A stretch of DNA of 64,000 nucleotides, taken from the NCBI GenBank assembly GCA_023442465.1, contig JAEZZQ010000036.1, positions 1 through 64,000 of the forward strand. The letters run 5' to 3'. The DNA is from Bacillota bacterium (GTDB lineage Bacteria > Bacillota > Clostridia > Lachnospirales > Lachnospiraceae). Position 1 is the first letter of the stretch; each line of letters begins with the position of its first letter. Below are positions 1 to 7,373 of the stretch, piece after piece. The notes under the pieces are model-generated. The model was not told where the DNA came from and made no database searches. It was given only the letters and a program-made list of their open reading frames with translations. A program made the translations under genes and the position numbers.

Positions 1-126
1 TCACTCCGTTCTCAGTAACGCATGATTCCTGCATTTAAATTCGCTTCGCGAAGCAGAAATCATCTCTTGCATCACGTTCTTACGTAGCTTAACAGCAAGT
101 GTTAAGCTACTGTGTGAACAGTAACC
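1..126. repeat. Cluster of hairpin-forming repeats at window edge
   Basis: Three inverted repeats lie in a row. Positions 22-32 pair with 53-63 (one mismatch), 84-94 pair perfectly with 100-110 (11 bp, 5-nt loop), and 108-113 pair with 118-123. The first 19 bases, read on the minus strand, match the palindrome at 53349-53373 with one mismatch, so a copy of that palindrome is cut by the window start. No coding potential is visible. Probably an intergenic palindromic repeat, partly serving as terminator of the gene outside the window. Confidence 0.5.
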
Positions 127-221
127 TAAGTTGTGCTTTGTTTTTGTCGAAAAAGAAAAAAATATGGAAAAATTTGAACAAATAGGTTATGATAGCTATA
201 TATATCAAGCTGGAGTGTAAT

Positions 222-1658
222 ATGAGAGAAGACAATAATGATTTCGATGAAAGAAGAGAATATAGGAGAAAGAGAAGAATCCGCAATCAGGTGATATCTT
301 ATGTTTGCGTGATAATCTTTTTTGCTGCAGTGATTACGGGAGCAGCTATAGGGATTCGTACTCTTACCAAGAACATATCGGAAAAAAAGCAGGCGGAGGA
401 GCTGGCAGCTCAACTGGAGGAGATTTCCAATCAGGAGGAAGTCGCAGTAGCGCCGCCGGAGACTGTTAACGAAGAGCCGTCGGAAGAGGTGGACTGGCTG
501 GAGGAAATGGTGGAGGCTTGTATCGCGGAGATGCCTTTGGAGGATAAGGTGGCAGGCTTGTTCATGATAACACCCGAAGCTCTTACCGGTGTGAGTCAGG
601 CGATTAAAGCCGGCGATGGAACGAAGGATGCTTTGAATCAGTATGCTGTCGGCGGACTTATATATTTCAGCCAGAATATTCAGGATAAGGAGCAATTGAC
701 ACAGATGCTGTCGAATACGTCCAGTATGAGTAAATATCCTCTGTTTCTTGCAGTGGATGAAGAGGGCGGCTCGGTAAGCAGAGTGAGTGGGAGTAAGATA
801 GAGGTTCCTGAGGTTTCGGATATGGCTGAGGTCGGAGCTTCGGGCGATACGATGGAAGCGTATAATGCGGGTGCGACAATTGCATCTTATCTTTATGAGC
901 TGGGATTCAATGTGGACTTTGCGCCCGTTGCGGATGTGGTGACAGATGCGGGAAGTTCGGTAATTGGAAGTCGTTCCTTTGGCAGTGACCCTGCGACTGT
1001 GGGAAATATGGTGGCAGCTATGGTAGGCGGACTTCAGGATACGGGGATAAGTTCCTGCCTGAAGCATTTTCCGGGAATCGGAGATACGGCAGAAGATACC
1101 CACGACGGAATGGCTTCTGCTGAAAAGAGCCTGGAGGATATGAAGGCGTCCGATTTCGTCCCCTTTCAGTCGGGCATAGGATCGGGAGCGCATTTTGTTA
1201 TGGTCAGTCATGTGTCGGCGCCCAATCTGGTGGGAGATAACACCCCTTGTTCTTTGTCCGGCAAGGTGATCACAGATGTTTTGCGCGGTGAATTAGGATA
1301 TAACGGAATCGTCATAACCGACGCTATGAATATGGCGGCGGTTACGGAATATTACGCGTCTGACGAAGCTGCAGTTATGGCTATCAAAGCGGGAGCGGAT
1401 ATGATACTTATGCCGGAGGATTTTCAGGCGGCATATGATGGAGTGCTTGCGGCGGTAAAAGATGGAGTAATTGCGGAGGACCGTATCAATGAATCTCTCA
1501 AGAGAATTTATAGAGTAAAATACCGTGACAGGGTGGAACAGGGCAATGTTTCCACAGATGTGGGAGAAGAGAGCGAAGGAACAACGGGTGAAAACGATGC
1601 TTCTGGTGCTGCGGGAGAAGAACAGTTGGCGGAACAGCCGGCGGATGCGGGTGAATGA
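222..1658 (+). CDS. Membrane-anchored glycoside hydrolase family 3 protein (beta-N-acetylhexosaminidase type)
   Basis: About 478 aa. A basic cytoplasmic start is followed by one membrane segment (about residues 20-43), an acidic linker, and a GH3 N-terminal barrel. KHFPGIGDTAEDTHDG is the signature loop of NagZ-type enzymes, in which an Asp-x-His pair acts as general acid; the usual GHG is GIG here. The nucleophile is the Asp of GIVITDAMNM. The family removes beta-GlcNAc from peptidoglycan fragments or glycans, and the anchor places this enzyme outside the membrane. The C-terminal GH3 domain is absent, as in NagZ, and the tail is Glu/Gly/Ala-rich. ATG 222 was chosen over an upstream in-frame ATG at 189 because GGAG lies just before it. 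Cell-wall recycling is inferred. Confidence 0.85.
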   Translation: MREDNNDFDERREYRRKRRIRNQVISYVCVIIFFAAVITGAAIGIRTLTKNISEKKQAEELAAQLEEISNQEEVAVAPPETVNEEPSEEVDWLEEMVEACIAEMPLEDKVAGLFMITPEALTGVSQAIKAGDGTKDALNQYAVGGLIYFSQNIQDKEQLTQMLSNTSSMSKYPLFLAVDEEGGSVSRVSGSKIEVPEVSDMAEVGASGDTMEAYNAGATIASYLYELGFNVDFAPVADVVTDAGSSVIGSRSFGSDPATVGNMVAAMVGGLQDTGISSCLKHFPGIGDTAEDTHDGMASAEKSLEDMKASDFVPFQSGIGSGAHFVMVSHVSAPNLVGDNTPCSLSGKVITDVLRGELGYNGIVITDAMNMAAVTEYYASDEAAVMAIKAGADMILMPEDFQAAYDGVLAAVKDGVIAEDRINESLKRIYRVKYRDRVEQGNVSTDVGEESEGTTGENDASGAAGEEQLAEQPADAGE

Positions 1659-1712
1659 CTAAGCCGCGGAAGAGAAATGGGAAAAGTTGAAGGAATGTAT
1701 AAGAAAAATTCA

Positions 1713-1741
1713 TTGACAAAGAAATAAACTTATAGTATATT
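1713..1741 (+). promoter_or_regulatory. Sigma-A promoter of tRNA-Gly
   Basis: TTGACA at 1713-1718, 17-bp spacer, TATATT at 1736-1741, about 30 bp before the tRNA. Near-consensus. Confidence 0.8.
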
Positions 1742-1771
1742 ATTATTTGCCCGTCATTGATGGGCAGTAAT

Positions 1772-1844
1772 GCGCGAGTGGCTCAGTTGGTGGAGCACGA
1801 CCTTGCCAAGGTCGGGGTCGCGGGTTCGAGTCCCGTCTCGCGCT
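1772..1844 (+). tRNA. tRNA-Gly (anticodon GCC)
   Basis: Complete cloverleaf: acceptor GCGCGAG pairs with CTCGCGC, D arm GCTC/GAGC, anticodon stem CGACC/GGTCG with loop TTGCCAA and anticodon GCC at 1805-1807, T arm GCGGG/CCCGT with TTCGAGT. Discriminator is T; CCA is not encoded. Three bases after the gene comes a hairpin with a T-run, which should terminate it and is also the first copy of the repeat that structures the next 6 kb. Confidence 0.97.
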
Positions 1845-1846
1845 TC

Positions 1847-1953
1847 AAAAAGACATGGCATTTCCGCTAAGGAGATGTTATGTCTTTTTTATGTAATCAA
1901 ATGCATTATTATAGATTCAAGATTTATTCAGTCAACAGATAAACAGGAATTTT
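1847..1953 (+). repeat. Array repeat copy R1 (terminator hairpin plus spacer block, subtype I)
   Basis: The first half is a terminator-like hairpin: GACATGGCAT pairs with ATGTTATGTC, followed by six T. The second half holds TTATAGATTCA, then TTTATT, then ATAAACAGGAATTT. The same two-part block recurs before each gene of the array (2993, 4235, 5378, 5936, 7203). It doubles as the likely terminator of tRNA-Gly. Confidence 0.75.
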
Positions 1954-2088
1954 TTTCCTATATCTATTGCAGTGGAAAAAGGCAGAAAAAGTTAATTTGT
2001 CAGGAATAGACTTCTATCTCTTTCTGTGTTAGGATATGTCAAGAGGTTTGTGTTATCGATATTTTTTTGCATCCGGAGGCTGAGTATA

Positions 2089-2475
2089 ATGCCATTTGTA
2101 AAAGTAGAAATTATTAAAGGAAAATCAGATGAATACAAAAAATTGCTGCTGCAAACGATTCATGAAGCACTCATGTCAACACTGGAGGTTGAAGAGGATG
2201 ATCGCTATCAGCGGTTGTATGAGTTGGATTTTGAAAACTTTGAACGCAGGGCTGCAAAAACGGATAAATTTACACTGATTGAATTAAATCTGTTTCCCGG
2301 CAGAAGCAAAGAATTGAAAAGAGAACTAATTAAAGGGATTACAAGTTTATTAGGTGAGCGACTTGAAATTCAGGCTACTGATATTATTATTATAATACAT
2401 GAGCCCCCGCTTGATAATTGGGGATGTTATGGGGAGCAAGCCAGTGAATTAAGCTTTAAGTATAAAAAAGAATAA
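2089..2475 (+). CDS. Tautomerase (4-oxalocrotonate tautomerase/MIF superfamily)
   Basis: 128 aa, beginning MPFVKVEIIKGKS. In this superfamily Met is removed and Pro1 is the catalytic base, which fixes the start at ATG 2089; CCGGAGG lies 10-15 bases upstream. The length matches two fused 4-OT-like repeats or a stand-alone tautomerase_2-type protein. The physiological substrate is unknown. First gene of the small-gene array behind tRNA-Gly, with its own upstream repeat block and AT-rich codon use compared with the flanking core genes. Confidence 0.75.
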   Translation: MPFVKVEIIKGKSDEYKKLLLQTIHEALMSTLEVEEDDRYQRLYELDFENFERRAAKTDKFTLIELNLFPGRSKELKRELIKGITSLLGERLEIQATDIIIIIHEPPLDNWGCYGEQASELSFKYKKE

Positions 2476-2546
2476 ATGTCAGGAAAACAAAGGCATCTAT
2501 ATTCACCTAACCGAAGGTTATTTATATTTTGCGCAGGAGATATAAT

Positions 2547-2944
2547 ATGGAACATAACAATAGTGATAAGTTGTTTGTGGATTTTTTGGATGATTATAAT
2601 CAAGCCTTCTATGACAAAGACATAAACAAGCTAAAAGAATTCTATGACTCTACCAATAATATCCTTATTTATTTTGATAATCATAAGAATAATGATACCT
2701 ATTGTTTAGAGGAACATTTACACTTGATATCTGATTTTTTTGAGAATGGAAAGGCAACGGAGTCTGGTGGAGTAGAACCGCTTTTAATTGAGAAATTACA
2801 CGTGTTTCATAAAATAGACTCGGCTTGCTTATGCTTCATAGCCAGATACAGAAGTTTTCCTGTTCCCGCAGTTAGAGCTACGAGTGCATTGATAACGAAT
2901 GGAAAGTAATGCATGTCCATTGTTCTTTTGAACCGGAAAAATAG
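2547..2944 (+). pseudogene. SnoaL/NTF2-like protein, frameshifted near the C-terminus
   Basis: The frame from ATG 2547 (GGAG upstream) encodes an NTF2-like cone-fold start, FVDFLDDYNQAFYDKDINKLKEF, as in SnoaL-like proteins, but ends at 2909 in an unrelated tail (ATSALITNGK). Another frame, closing at 2942-2944, encodes DNEWKVMHVHCSFEPEK, which is how such proteins usually end (EWKVxHVHxS). A one-base loss or gain around 2880 would rejoin the halves. Either a recent pseudogene or a sequencing error; function unknown. Confidence 0.6.
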
Positions 2945-2992
2945 CGTATTAGTGACTAGGGATTTTGAGCATAACGAGGCTGGTAAATTTTA

Positions 2993-3098
2993 GAAAAGAC
3001 ATAGCTTCTCCTCCAAGGGGCTATGTCTTTCTTTATACGGTGAAGGGTGGTATTATAGATTCAAAGTTTATTGAACAGCTCATACAGACAGGAATTTG
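2993..3098 (+). repeat. Array repeat copy R2 (subtype I)
   Basis: Hairpin GACATAGC/GCTATGTC plus T-rich run, then GGTATTATAGATTCA, TTTATT and CAGACAGGAATTTG. Same organisation as R1. It sits between the broken SnoaL-like gene and the dehydrogenase. The following 170 bases to 3272 hold no further recognisable feature. Confidence 0.75.
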
Positions 3099-3272
3099 AA
3101 AAATATGAAGAAGTATACTGGCATTCAAAAGGCTTAGATATATTAGTTGTTTAAAAATAGATAATTTATCTGCTTTTACAATAGCAGGGGGTATATAATC
3201 TGGACTATGTGTTTGGTCCGGTATTTCTATTTCATATTGTTTCACCTGGTATAAGTGAAAGGAGCCAAAATT

Positions 3273-4223
3273 ATGAATGATAAAACTGTAGTATTAAATG
3301 CCAGCCTGGTAAATTATGATGGGAACGTTGATTACTCACAAATTGCATCTGAAGTGGTAATCTATGACGAAACGCCTGAAGATAAAATTTTGGAGCGAGT
3401 TGACGGTTTTACAATCGTTGTAACGAAAGAAATGAAAGTCAGCGGTGACATTATTAGAAAATTCCCCGATAGTATAAAGATGATTTGTGAAGCTGGAACC
3501 GGATATAATAATATAGATTTGGATGCGGTACGTGAAAAGGGAATCGTATTATGCAACATCCCTGCGTATAGCAGTGAACGAGTGGCACATACAGCAATCC
3601 TTTTAATTTTAAGCCTGGCAAGCTCCATGCAAAAGCAGATTCGAATGCTTTCGGAAGGTGATCGTGACAATTTCCATAAACACCTAATGGTAGATCACGT
3701 GGAATTAAACGGTAAGACATTGGGAGTTATCGGTTATGGAAATATTGCAAAAGAAATAATCAAAGTAGCGCAAGCGCTGGGAATGAAAATTTTAGTATCA
3801 GCCAGAACTACCAGAGCAGATGAAGAGAACATTCATTTTACAACAACGGAAGAAGTTTTCATGCAAAGTGATTTTATTTCGCTTAATTGTCCTTTGAACG
3901 AATCAACAAGACATATGATCAACAAAGAAACTTTAGCAATGATGAAACCGACAGCATATTTAATCAATACTGCACGAGGAGCACTGGTTGATGAGAAAGC
4001 ATTGATTGACGCATTGCAAAATAATGTAATTGCAGGCGCGGGATTAGATGTGCAGGAAGTAGAGCCATTAGATGATGCAAGTCCATTGTATACAATGGAT
4101 AATGTTATTATTACCCCGCACATGGGATGGCGGGGGTTAGAAACAAGGCAACGTTTAGTTTCATTGATCCAGGATAATATCAGAGCCTTTTCCAAAGGAC
4201 AGCCGATCAACAAAGTAGATTAA
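3273..4223 (+). CDS. D-isomer-specific 2-hydroxyacid dehydrogenase
   Basis: 316 aa, the usual size. The NAD-binding domain carries LGVIGYGNIAKEI (GxGxxG). The catalytic set is seen as Arg in NTARGALVDEKAL, Glu in DVQEVEPL and His in ITPHMGWRG. Family members reduce 2-keto acids or oxidise D-2-hydroxyacids, or act on phosphoglycerate, glycerate or erythronate; the substrate cannot be told from sequence. ATG 3273 is preferred over GTG 3255 because GGAG precedes it by 8 bases. Largest intact gene of the array, flanked by repeat blocks R2 and R3. Confidence 0.85.
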   Translation: MNDKTVVLNASLVNYDGNVDYSQIASEVVIYDETPEDKILERVDGFTIVVTKEMKVSGDIIRKFPDSIKMICEAGTGYNNIDLDAVREKGIVLCNIPAYSSERVAHTAILLILSLASSMQKQIRMLSEGDRDNFHKHLMVDHVELNGKTLGVIGYGNIAKEIIKVAQALGMKILVSARTTRADEENIHFTTTEEVFMQSDFISLNCPLNESTRHMINKETLAMMKPTAYLINTARGALVDEKALIDALQNNVIAGAGLDVQEVEPLDDASPLYTMDNVIITPHMGWRGLETRQRLVSLIQDNIRAFSKGQPINKVD

Positions 4224-4234
4224 AACGTCAATTT

Positions 4235-4330
4235 AATCTCATATCCTTTGGGATGCTATGTTTTTTTGTGCGGCAAAATATGTTATGATCGGGTTAAAGC
4301 GAATCACGCAGACAAATAGCAGATTTTTAA
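4235..4330 (+). repeat. Array repeat copy R3 (subtype II)
   Basis: A hairpin around CATATCC/GGAT with seven T is followed by the subtype II block: TATGTTATGATC, GGTTAAAGCGAATCACGCAGAC, then an A/T-rich end. Closest to R5 and R6 in the second half; the hairpin arm is the most degenerate of the set. Confidence 0.6.
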
Positions 4331-4353
4331 AAGCCAAGTCCCTCAACTTTTGA

Positions 4354-4536
4354 TATGCTTTGTGTAAGGAGGGACTGAAAGAATTGATCTCACAAAAAAA
4401 TATTGAAATGGTATGTACCGGGCATAGTGGCTATTATACAGATTTGACATCTCTGTTTAGTCACATAGATGAATCAGCTGAATTCAGCAAAAAGTATCCA
4501 TTCGATAAAGAGGCGCCCTACAATTTATTCCAATGA
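4354..4536 (+). pseudogene. C-terminal fragment of an MBL-fold (metallo-beta-lactamase-like) protein
   Basis: An open stretch without a proper start encodes about 60 residues beginning near KEGLKELISQKNIEMVCTGHSG. A segment of the type SLxxLxxxxIxxVxxGHxG is the final metal-ligand region of many MBL-fold hydrolases. Everything N-terminal is missing: an in-frame stop lies at 4351-4353. A purine-rich AAGGAGGG occurs at 4366-4373, so translation from TTG 4384 is conceivable but the product would lack an active site. Remnant of a former array gene. Confidence 0.45.
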
Positions 4537-4820
4537 CATTCCTTTTAACTAAAATCTTTTTTCCGCTGCTATCACAAGCAAAGTTGACAAGTTTTCAATT
4601 ATTATCGGGAAGTAGTTTTAGCTTGGGGGCAATCTATTATATTAGTAATAGTTTATGGCTATGCGTATTATATCATTGTCTTTTGAATGTATTTTCTCAA
4701 ACAATGATGGCAAATGATTTAAAAATAGTAATTGTATGCAATGCAGTTTGTATAATACTTTCTGTTGTTATGGTTAAGAGAAGAGGTGATAATAATGCGT
4801 GTTCAGCTACTGAAAGCTGA
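4533..4820 (+). pseudogene. C-terminal fragment of a CPBP-family intramembrane protease
   Basis: 95 residues, hydrophobic. SSFSLGAIYYISNSLWLCVLYHCLLN matches the last conserved motif of CPBP (Abi/CAAX-like) proteases, where a membrane-embedded His in xHxxxN helps form the metal site. The conserved EExxxR motif and preceding helices are missing, so the protein would be inactive. The end runs 26 bases into the next gene, and the start ATG overlaps the stop of the MBL fragment. This looks like two gene remnants joined by deletion. Confidence 0.55.
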
Positions 4821-5265
4821 TACCGATGATTGCTGTCAAATACATCAAATGCAAATAAAAGCGTTTGCATACTTGCTTGATAAATACCATGATTCTACGA
4901 CAAATCCAGGTGCCGAACCGCTTGAAAGAATTATACAAAAGATGGAGCAAACTTTTACCGACTATTATTTCATTCAGCTCGGCGATGAAAATATCGGAGC
5001 AATTAGAATTGTAAGATTGCATAACGGTGCATGCAGAATTTCTCCAATGTTTATCTTGCCGGAATTTCAAGGGAAGGGGTATGCCCAACAAGCCATAAAG
5101 AATATAGAGTCTCTTTATCCGGACGCTTGCCGTTGGGAATTGGATACTATAAAACAAGAACCGAAGCTATGTTATTTATATGAAAAAATGGGTTACGTAA
5201 CAACGGGTAAAGAAGAGGACATACAGCCTGATATGACAATCATTTTCTATGAAAAACAAGTATGA
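4795..5265 (+). CDS. GNAT-family N-acetyltransferase
   Basis: 156 aa. The acetyl-CoA loop is seen in ISPMFILPEFQGKGYAQQAI (PxxQGxGxA, motif A), followed by YEKMGYVTTGKEED (motif B). Transfers an acetyl group from acetyl-CoA to an amine; the acceptor is unknown. ATG 4795 chosen (AGAGGTG upstream) rather than ATG 4765, which lies inside the CPBP remnant. Overlaps that remnant, so it may have become dependent on its transcript. Confidence 0.8.
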   Translation: MRVQLLKADTDDCCQIHQMQIKAFAYLLDKYHDSTTNPGAEPLERIIQKMEQTFTDYYFIQLGDENIGAIRIVRLHNGACRISPMFILPEFQGKGYAQQAIKNIESLYPDACRWELDTIKQEPKLCYLYEKMGYVTTGKEEDIQPDMTIIFYEKQV

Positions 5266-5283
5266 TAAAAAAGCCCTTCGGGC

Positions 5284-5371
5284 CAACGATGCGCAGCTAT
5301 AAGCGCGGAACAAACGCTGTGCTGCCAAAGTATCCGGTCGCGGGAGTGTGCAAAGTACACTTTTGTTCTGC
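5284..5371 (+). repeat. REP-like structured repeat, copy 1
   Basis: About 88 bp, from GATGCGCAGC to ACACTTTTGTTCTG. It contains GCGGAACAAA, GCTGTGCTGCC and AAGTAT in the same order and spacing as the two tandem copies at 58687-58920, some 53 kb away. GCGCAGC can pair with GCTGTGC. It replaces the hairpin half of the array repeat at this junction. A short GCCC-ttc-GGGC hairpin at 5272-5282 precedes it. Confidence 0.7.
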
Positions 5372-5377
5372 AGTAAA

Positions 5378-5431
5378 GCATGGTATTATAGATTCAGGAT
5401 TTATTCCGTGAAATAGATAAACAGGAAGTTG
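5378..5431 (+). repeat. Array repeat copy R4 (second half only, subtype I)
   Basis: GCATGGTATTATAGATTCA, then TTTATTCC and ATAGATAAACAGGAAGTTG. The spacer half is very close to R1 and R2; the terminator half is missing and the REP-like repeat sits in its place. Confidence 0.7.
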
Positions 5432-5467
5432 CAGTGCAGATTATTTATATTAGGAGGGATTAGCGTT

Positions 5468-5893
5468 ATGGATGATGAATTGAAAATAAAAATGTACTCA
5501 TTTACAGTGGATTGTAAAGACCCGCATAAATTAGCCCAATTTTATGCGGCATTGCTCAAGTGGGAAGTAATGGTTATTGATGAAGATTGGACATGTGTAT
5601 ATGCTCCAGGAACCAATCAGGGAACATATCCTGGTATATTGTTTCAGAAAAATCCTGAGTATGAGCCGCCTGTGTGGCCGACAGAGCCTGAAGCCCAGCA
5701 GCAAATGGCTCATATAGACTTCGCTGTTAATGATTTAGAAAAAGCAGTTCAATATGCAATCCAATGCGGAGCAACAATCGCAGAGGAACAATTTTCTAAT
5801 AATTGGAGAGTTATGCTTGACCCCGCCGGGCACCCTTTTTGCTTATGTCAAATGAAATCAATTATAGAGAGTGCTCATTTTGCGTTGTTATAA
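5468..5893 (+). CDS. VOC-family (glyoxalase-like) protein
   Basis: 141 aa. Starts with beta-strand YSFTVDCKDPHKLAQFYAALLKWEV and contains the second-module strand MAHIDFAVNDLEKAVQYAIQCGA and ending DPAGHPFCLC, the typical layout of a single VOC protein built of two beta-alpha-beta-beta-beta units. Such proteins include dioxygenases, thiol transferases and antibiotic-binding proteins; the role here is unknown. Start ATG 5468 has TAGGAGGG 11 bases upstream. Array gene between R4 and R5. Confidence 0.8.
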   Translation: MDDELKIKMYSFTVDCKDPHKLAQFYAALLKWEVMVIDEDWTCVYAPGTNQGTYPGILFQKNPEYEPPVWPTEPEAQQQMAHIDFAVNDLEKAVQYAIQCGATIAEEQFSNNWRVMLDPAGHPFCLCQMKSIIESAHFALL

Positions 5894-5935
5894 GCGAATG
5901 GTATAAGCATCATGTGAAGCTTAACAAATTCCAAC

Positions 5936-6094
5936 TTGCAGATTAACCTATAAGAATTGGTGACTAAAGGCAGAAATCTTTTTTGCCCGATTACTATAAA
6001 AAGGCATGGCTTTCCGTTAAAAGGAGGCCATGTTTTTTATGCGAAAAGTTGTTATGATTAATTTAAAGCGAACTACGTAGATAAACGGGGATTT
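5936..6094 (+). repeat. Array repeat copy R5 (long form, subtype II)
   Basis: 159 bp in three parts: a leading segment with TTGCAGATTAACCTATAAG and TTTTTTGCCCG, then hairpin CATGGC/GCCATG plus T-run, then TTGTTATGATTAATTTAAAG and ATAAACGGGGATTTG. It is nearly the same, base for base, as R6 at 7203-7362. With R6 it flanks the AraC-type gene as direct repeats. The stretch 6095-6231 up to that gene shows nothing else. Confidence 0.8.
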
Positions 6095-6231
6095 GTGTTA
6101 TAAATCAGTAGTATAGGATTCATTATTGGAATCATGAGAATACCGTAGTAATTTTTAATATAAGAGCAGAGCAGGTCAAGCGGACAGACCGTAGCAGTAA
6201 TATACTATCTATTATAAAGGAGGTGTATATC

Positions 6232-7140
6232 ATGTATGCATGGGAAGCTATACAAAAATCATTAAATTTTATTGAATCAAATATCAGTGAAGATATTGAT
6301 ATTGAACAGCTTGCAAAAGAATCGGCGTTATCCCCTTTTTATTATCAAAGGTTATTCTCTCGTCTTGTTAAAAAACCAGTTCGAGAATACATTAAGCTGC
6401 GCCGATTGGCTTGCGCATGTGAGTCGCTTGCTGATAAACAGAACCGCATTTTAGATATTGCGCTGGATTGCGGCTTTGGGAGCCATGAAACATTTACAAG
6501 GGCATTTAAAGAAGCATATAAAATGACGCCGGAAGAATATCGCAAACAACCGGTAATGCTCAATCAGTTCGATAAGCCCGATTTATTGCTTAACTACACA
6601 ATGATCGATGAAGGGGTTCCGCTTATCAGTGATGGACTTGTGCTGGAATTCAACTGCAAAACACTCCTGCAACCAATTCTCTTTATGGGCGTGACGGGTA
6701 TCATTCCTATTGCGGGGCAAATGCCGCTTGGCGAAGCTACAGGCGTAGATATGCCTGGTCAAGTATGGGGAAAATTCCACCAAGAAAAAAAGCTTATTCC
6801 CAGGATAGAGGGAGGGCGTGAGCTGGGAGTTGCTTATCTTGGTGATGTACCTGAAGGTTATTTCACTTACTTTGCCGGTGCAGAAGTGGCGCAGGGAACA
6901 GATGATAGCCGCTTTGTCAAATGGGAGCTTCCAGCCAGAGAATATGTTGTTTGCGGATTTGAAGCAGAAAATTTTGAACAGCTCGTAACCGTAGCTATTA
7001 ATAAAGCTGTAAAATATAGTGGACTTTGGCTTGAAAAACATGGATTGACCATGGATGTTTATTCTCCTGAAATGTACTACGACAGTTCACCTGAAAGCAG
7101 TTACATGGAATTGTGGATGCCAACATCAGAAAAATGCTGA
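6232..7140 (+). CDS. AraC-family regulator with C-terminal effector-binding (GyrI-like) domain
   Basis: 302 aa. Residues 1-105 form two helix-turn-helix motifs: EDIDIEQLAKESALSPFYYQRLFSR and ILDIALDCGFGSHETFTRAFKEAYKMTPEEYR. Residues about 125-302 resemble the AraC_E_bind/GyrI-like fold that binds small hydrophobic ligands in Rob- and BmrR-like regulators. Expected to sense a xenobiotic or metabolite and control nearby or distant genes. Start ATG 6232 has a strong AAAGGAGGTG 8 bases upstream. Flanked on both sides by near-identical 159-bp repeats. Confidence 0.85.
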   Translation: MYAWEAIQKSLNFIESNISEDIDIEQLAKESALSPFYYQRLFSRLVKKPVREYIKLRRLACACESLADKQNRILDIALDCGFGSHETFTRAFKEAYKMTPEEYRKQPVMLNQFDKPDLLLNYTMIDEGVPLISDGLVLEFNCKTLLQPILFMGVTGIIPIAGQMPLGEATGVDMPGQVWGKFHQEKKLIPRIEGGRELGVAYLGDVPEGYFTYFAGAEVAQGTDDSRFVKWELPAREYVVCGFEAENFEQLVTVAINKAVKYSGLWLEKHGLTMDVYSPEMYYDSSPESSYMELWMPTSEKC

Positions 7141-7202
7141 TAACGCGTAATTAATATTTGTAATACCATATTACAAGGAATAGGAAGCTATCCAATTCCT
7201 AT

Positions 7203-7362
7203 TTGCAGATTAACCTATAAGAATTGGTGGATAAAGGCAGAAGTATTTTTTGCCCGGTTACTATAAAAGGCATGGCCTTACATTAAGTGAGGCTATGTTT
7301 TTTAGGCAGCAAAATGTGTTATGATTGATTTGAAGTGAATCATGCATACAAACAGGAATTTG
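7203..7362 (+). repeat. Array repeat copy R6 (long form, subtype II)
   Basis: Same three-part structure as R5: TTGCAGATTAACCTATAAG, hairpin CATGGCCT/AGGCTATG with T-run, then GTGTTATGATTGATTTGAAG and ACAAACAGGAATTTG. The final GGAATTTGGAG runs straight into the ribosome binding site of the next gene, showing that the block is the immediate 5' flank of a coding unit. Confidence 0.8.
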
Positions 7363-7373
7363 GAGATGACAAA

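Noticed and set aside
126..1211. 361-residue open frame on the minus strand
   Set aside because: Lies opposite the GH3 gene, has a His/Arg/Leu-rich composition typical of antisense frames and no binding site.
1847..7362. Array repeats as classical integron attC sites
   Set aside because: No RYYYAAC/GTTRRRY core pair and no tyrosine integrase in the window; the hairpins are followed by T-runs like terminators.
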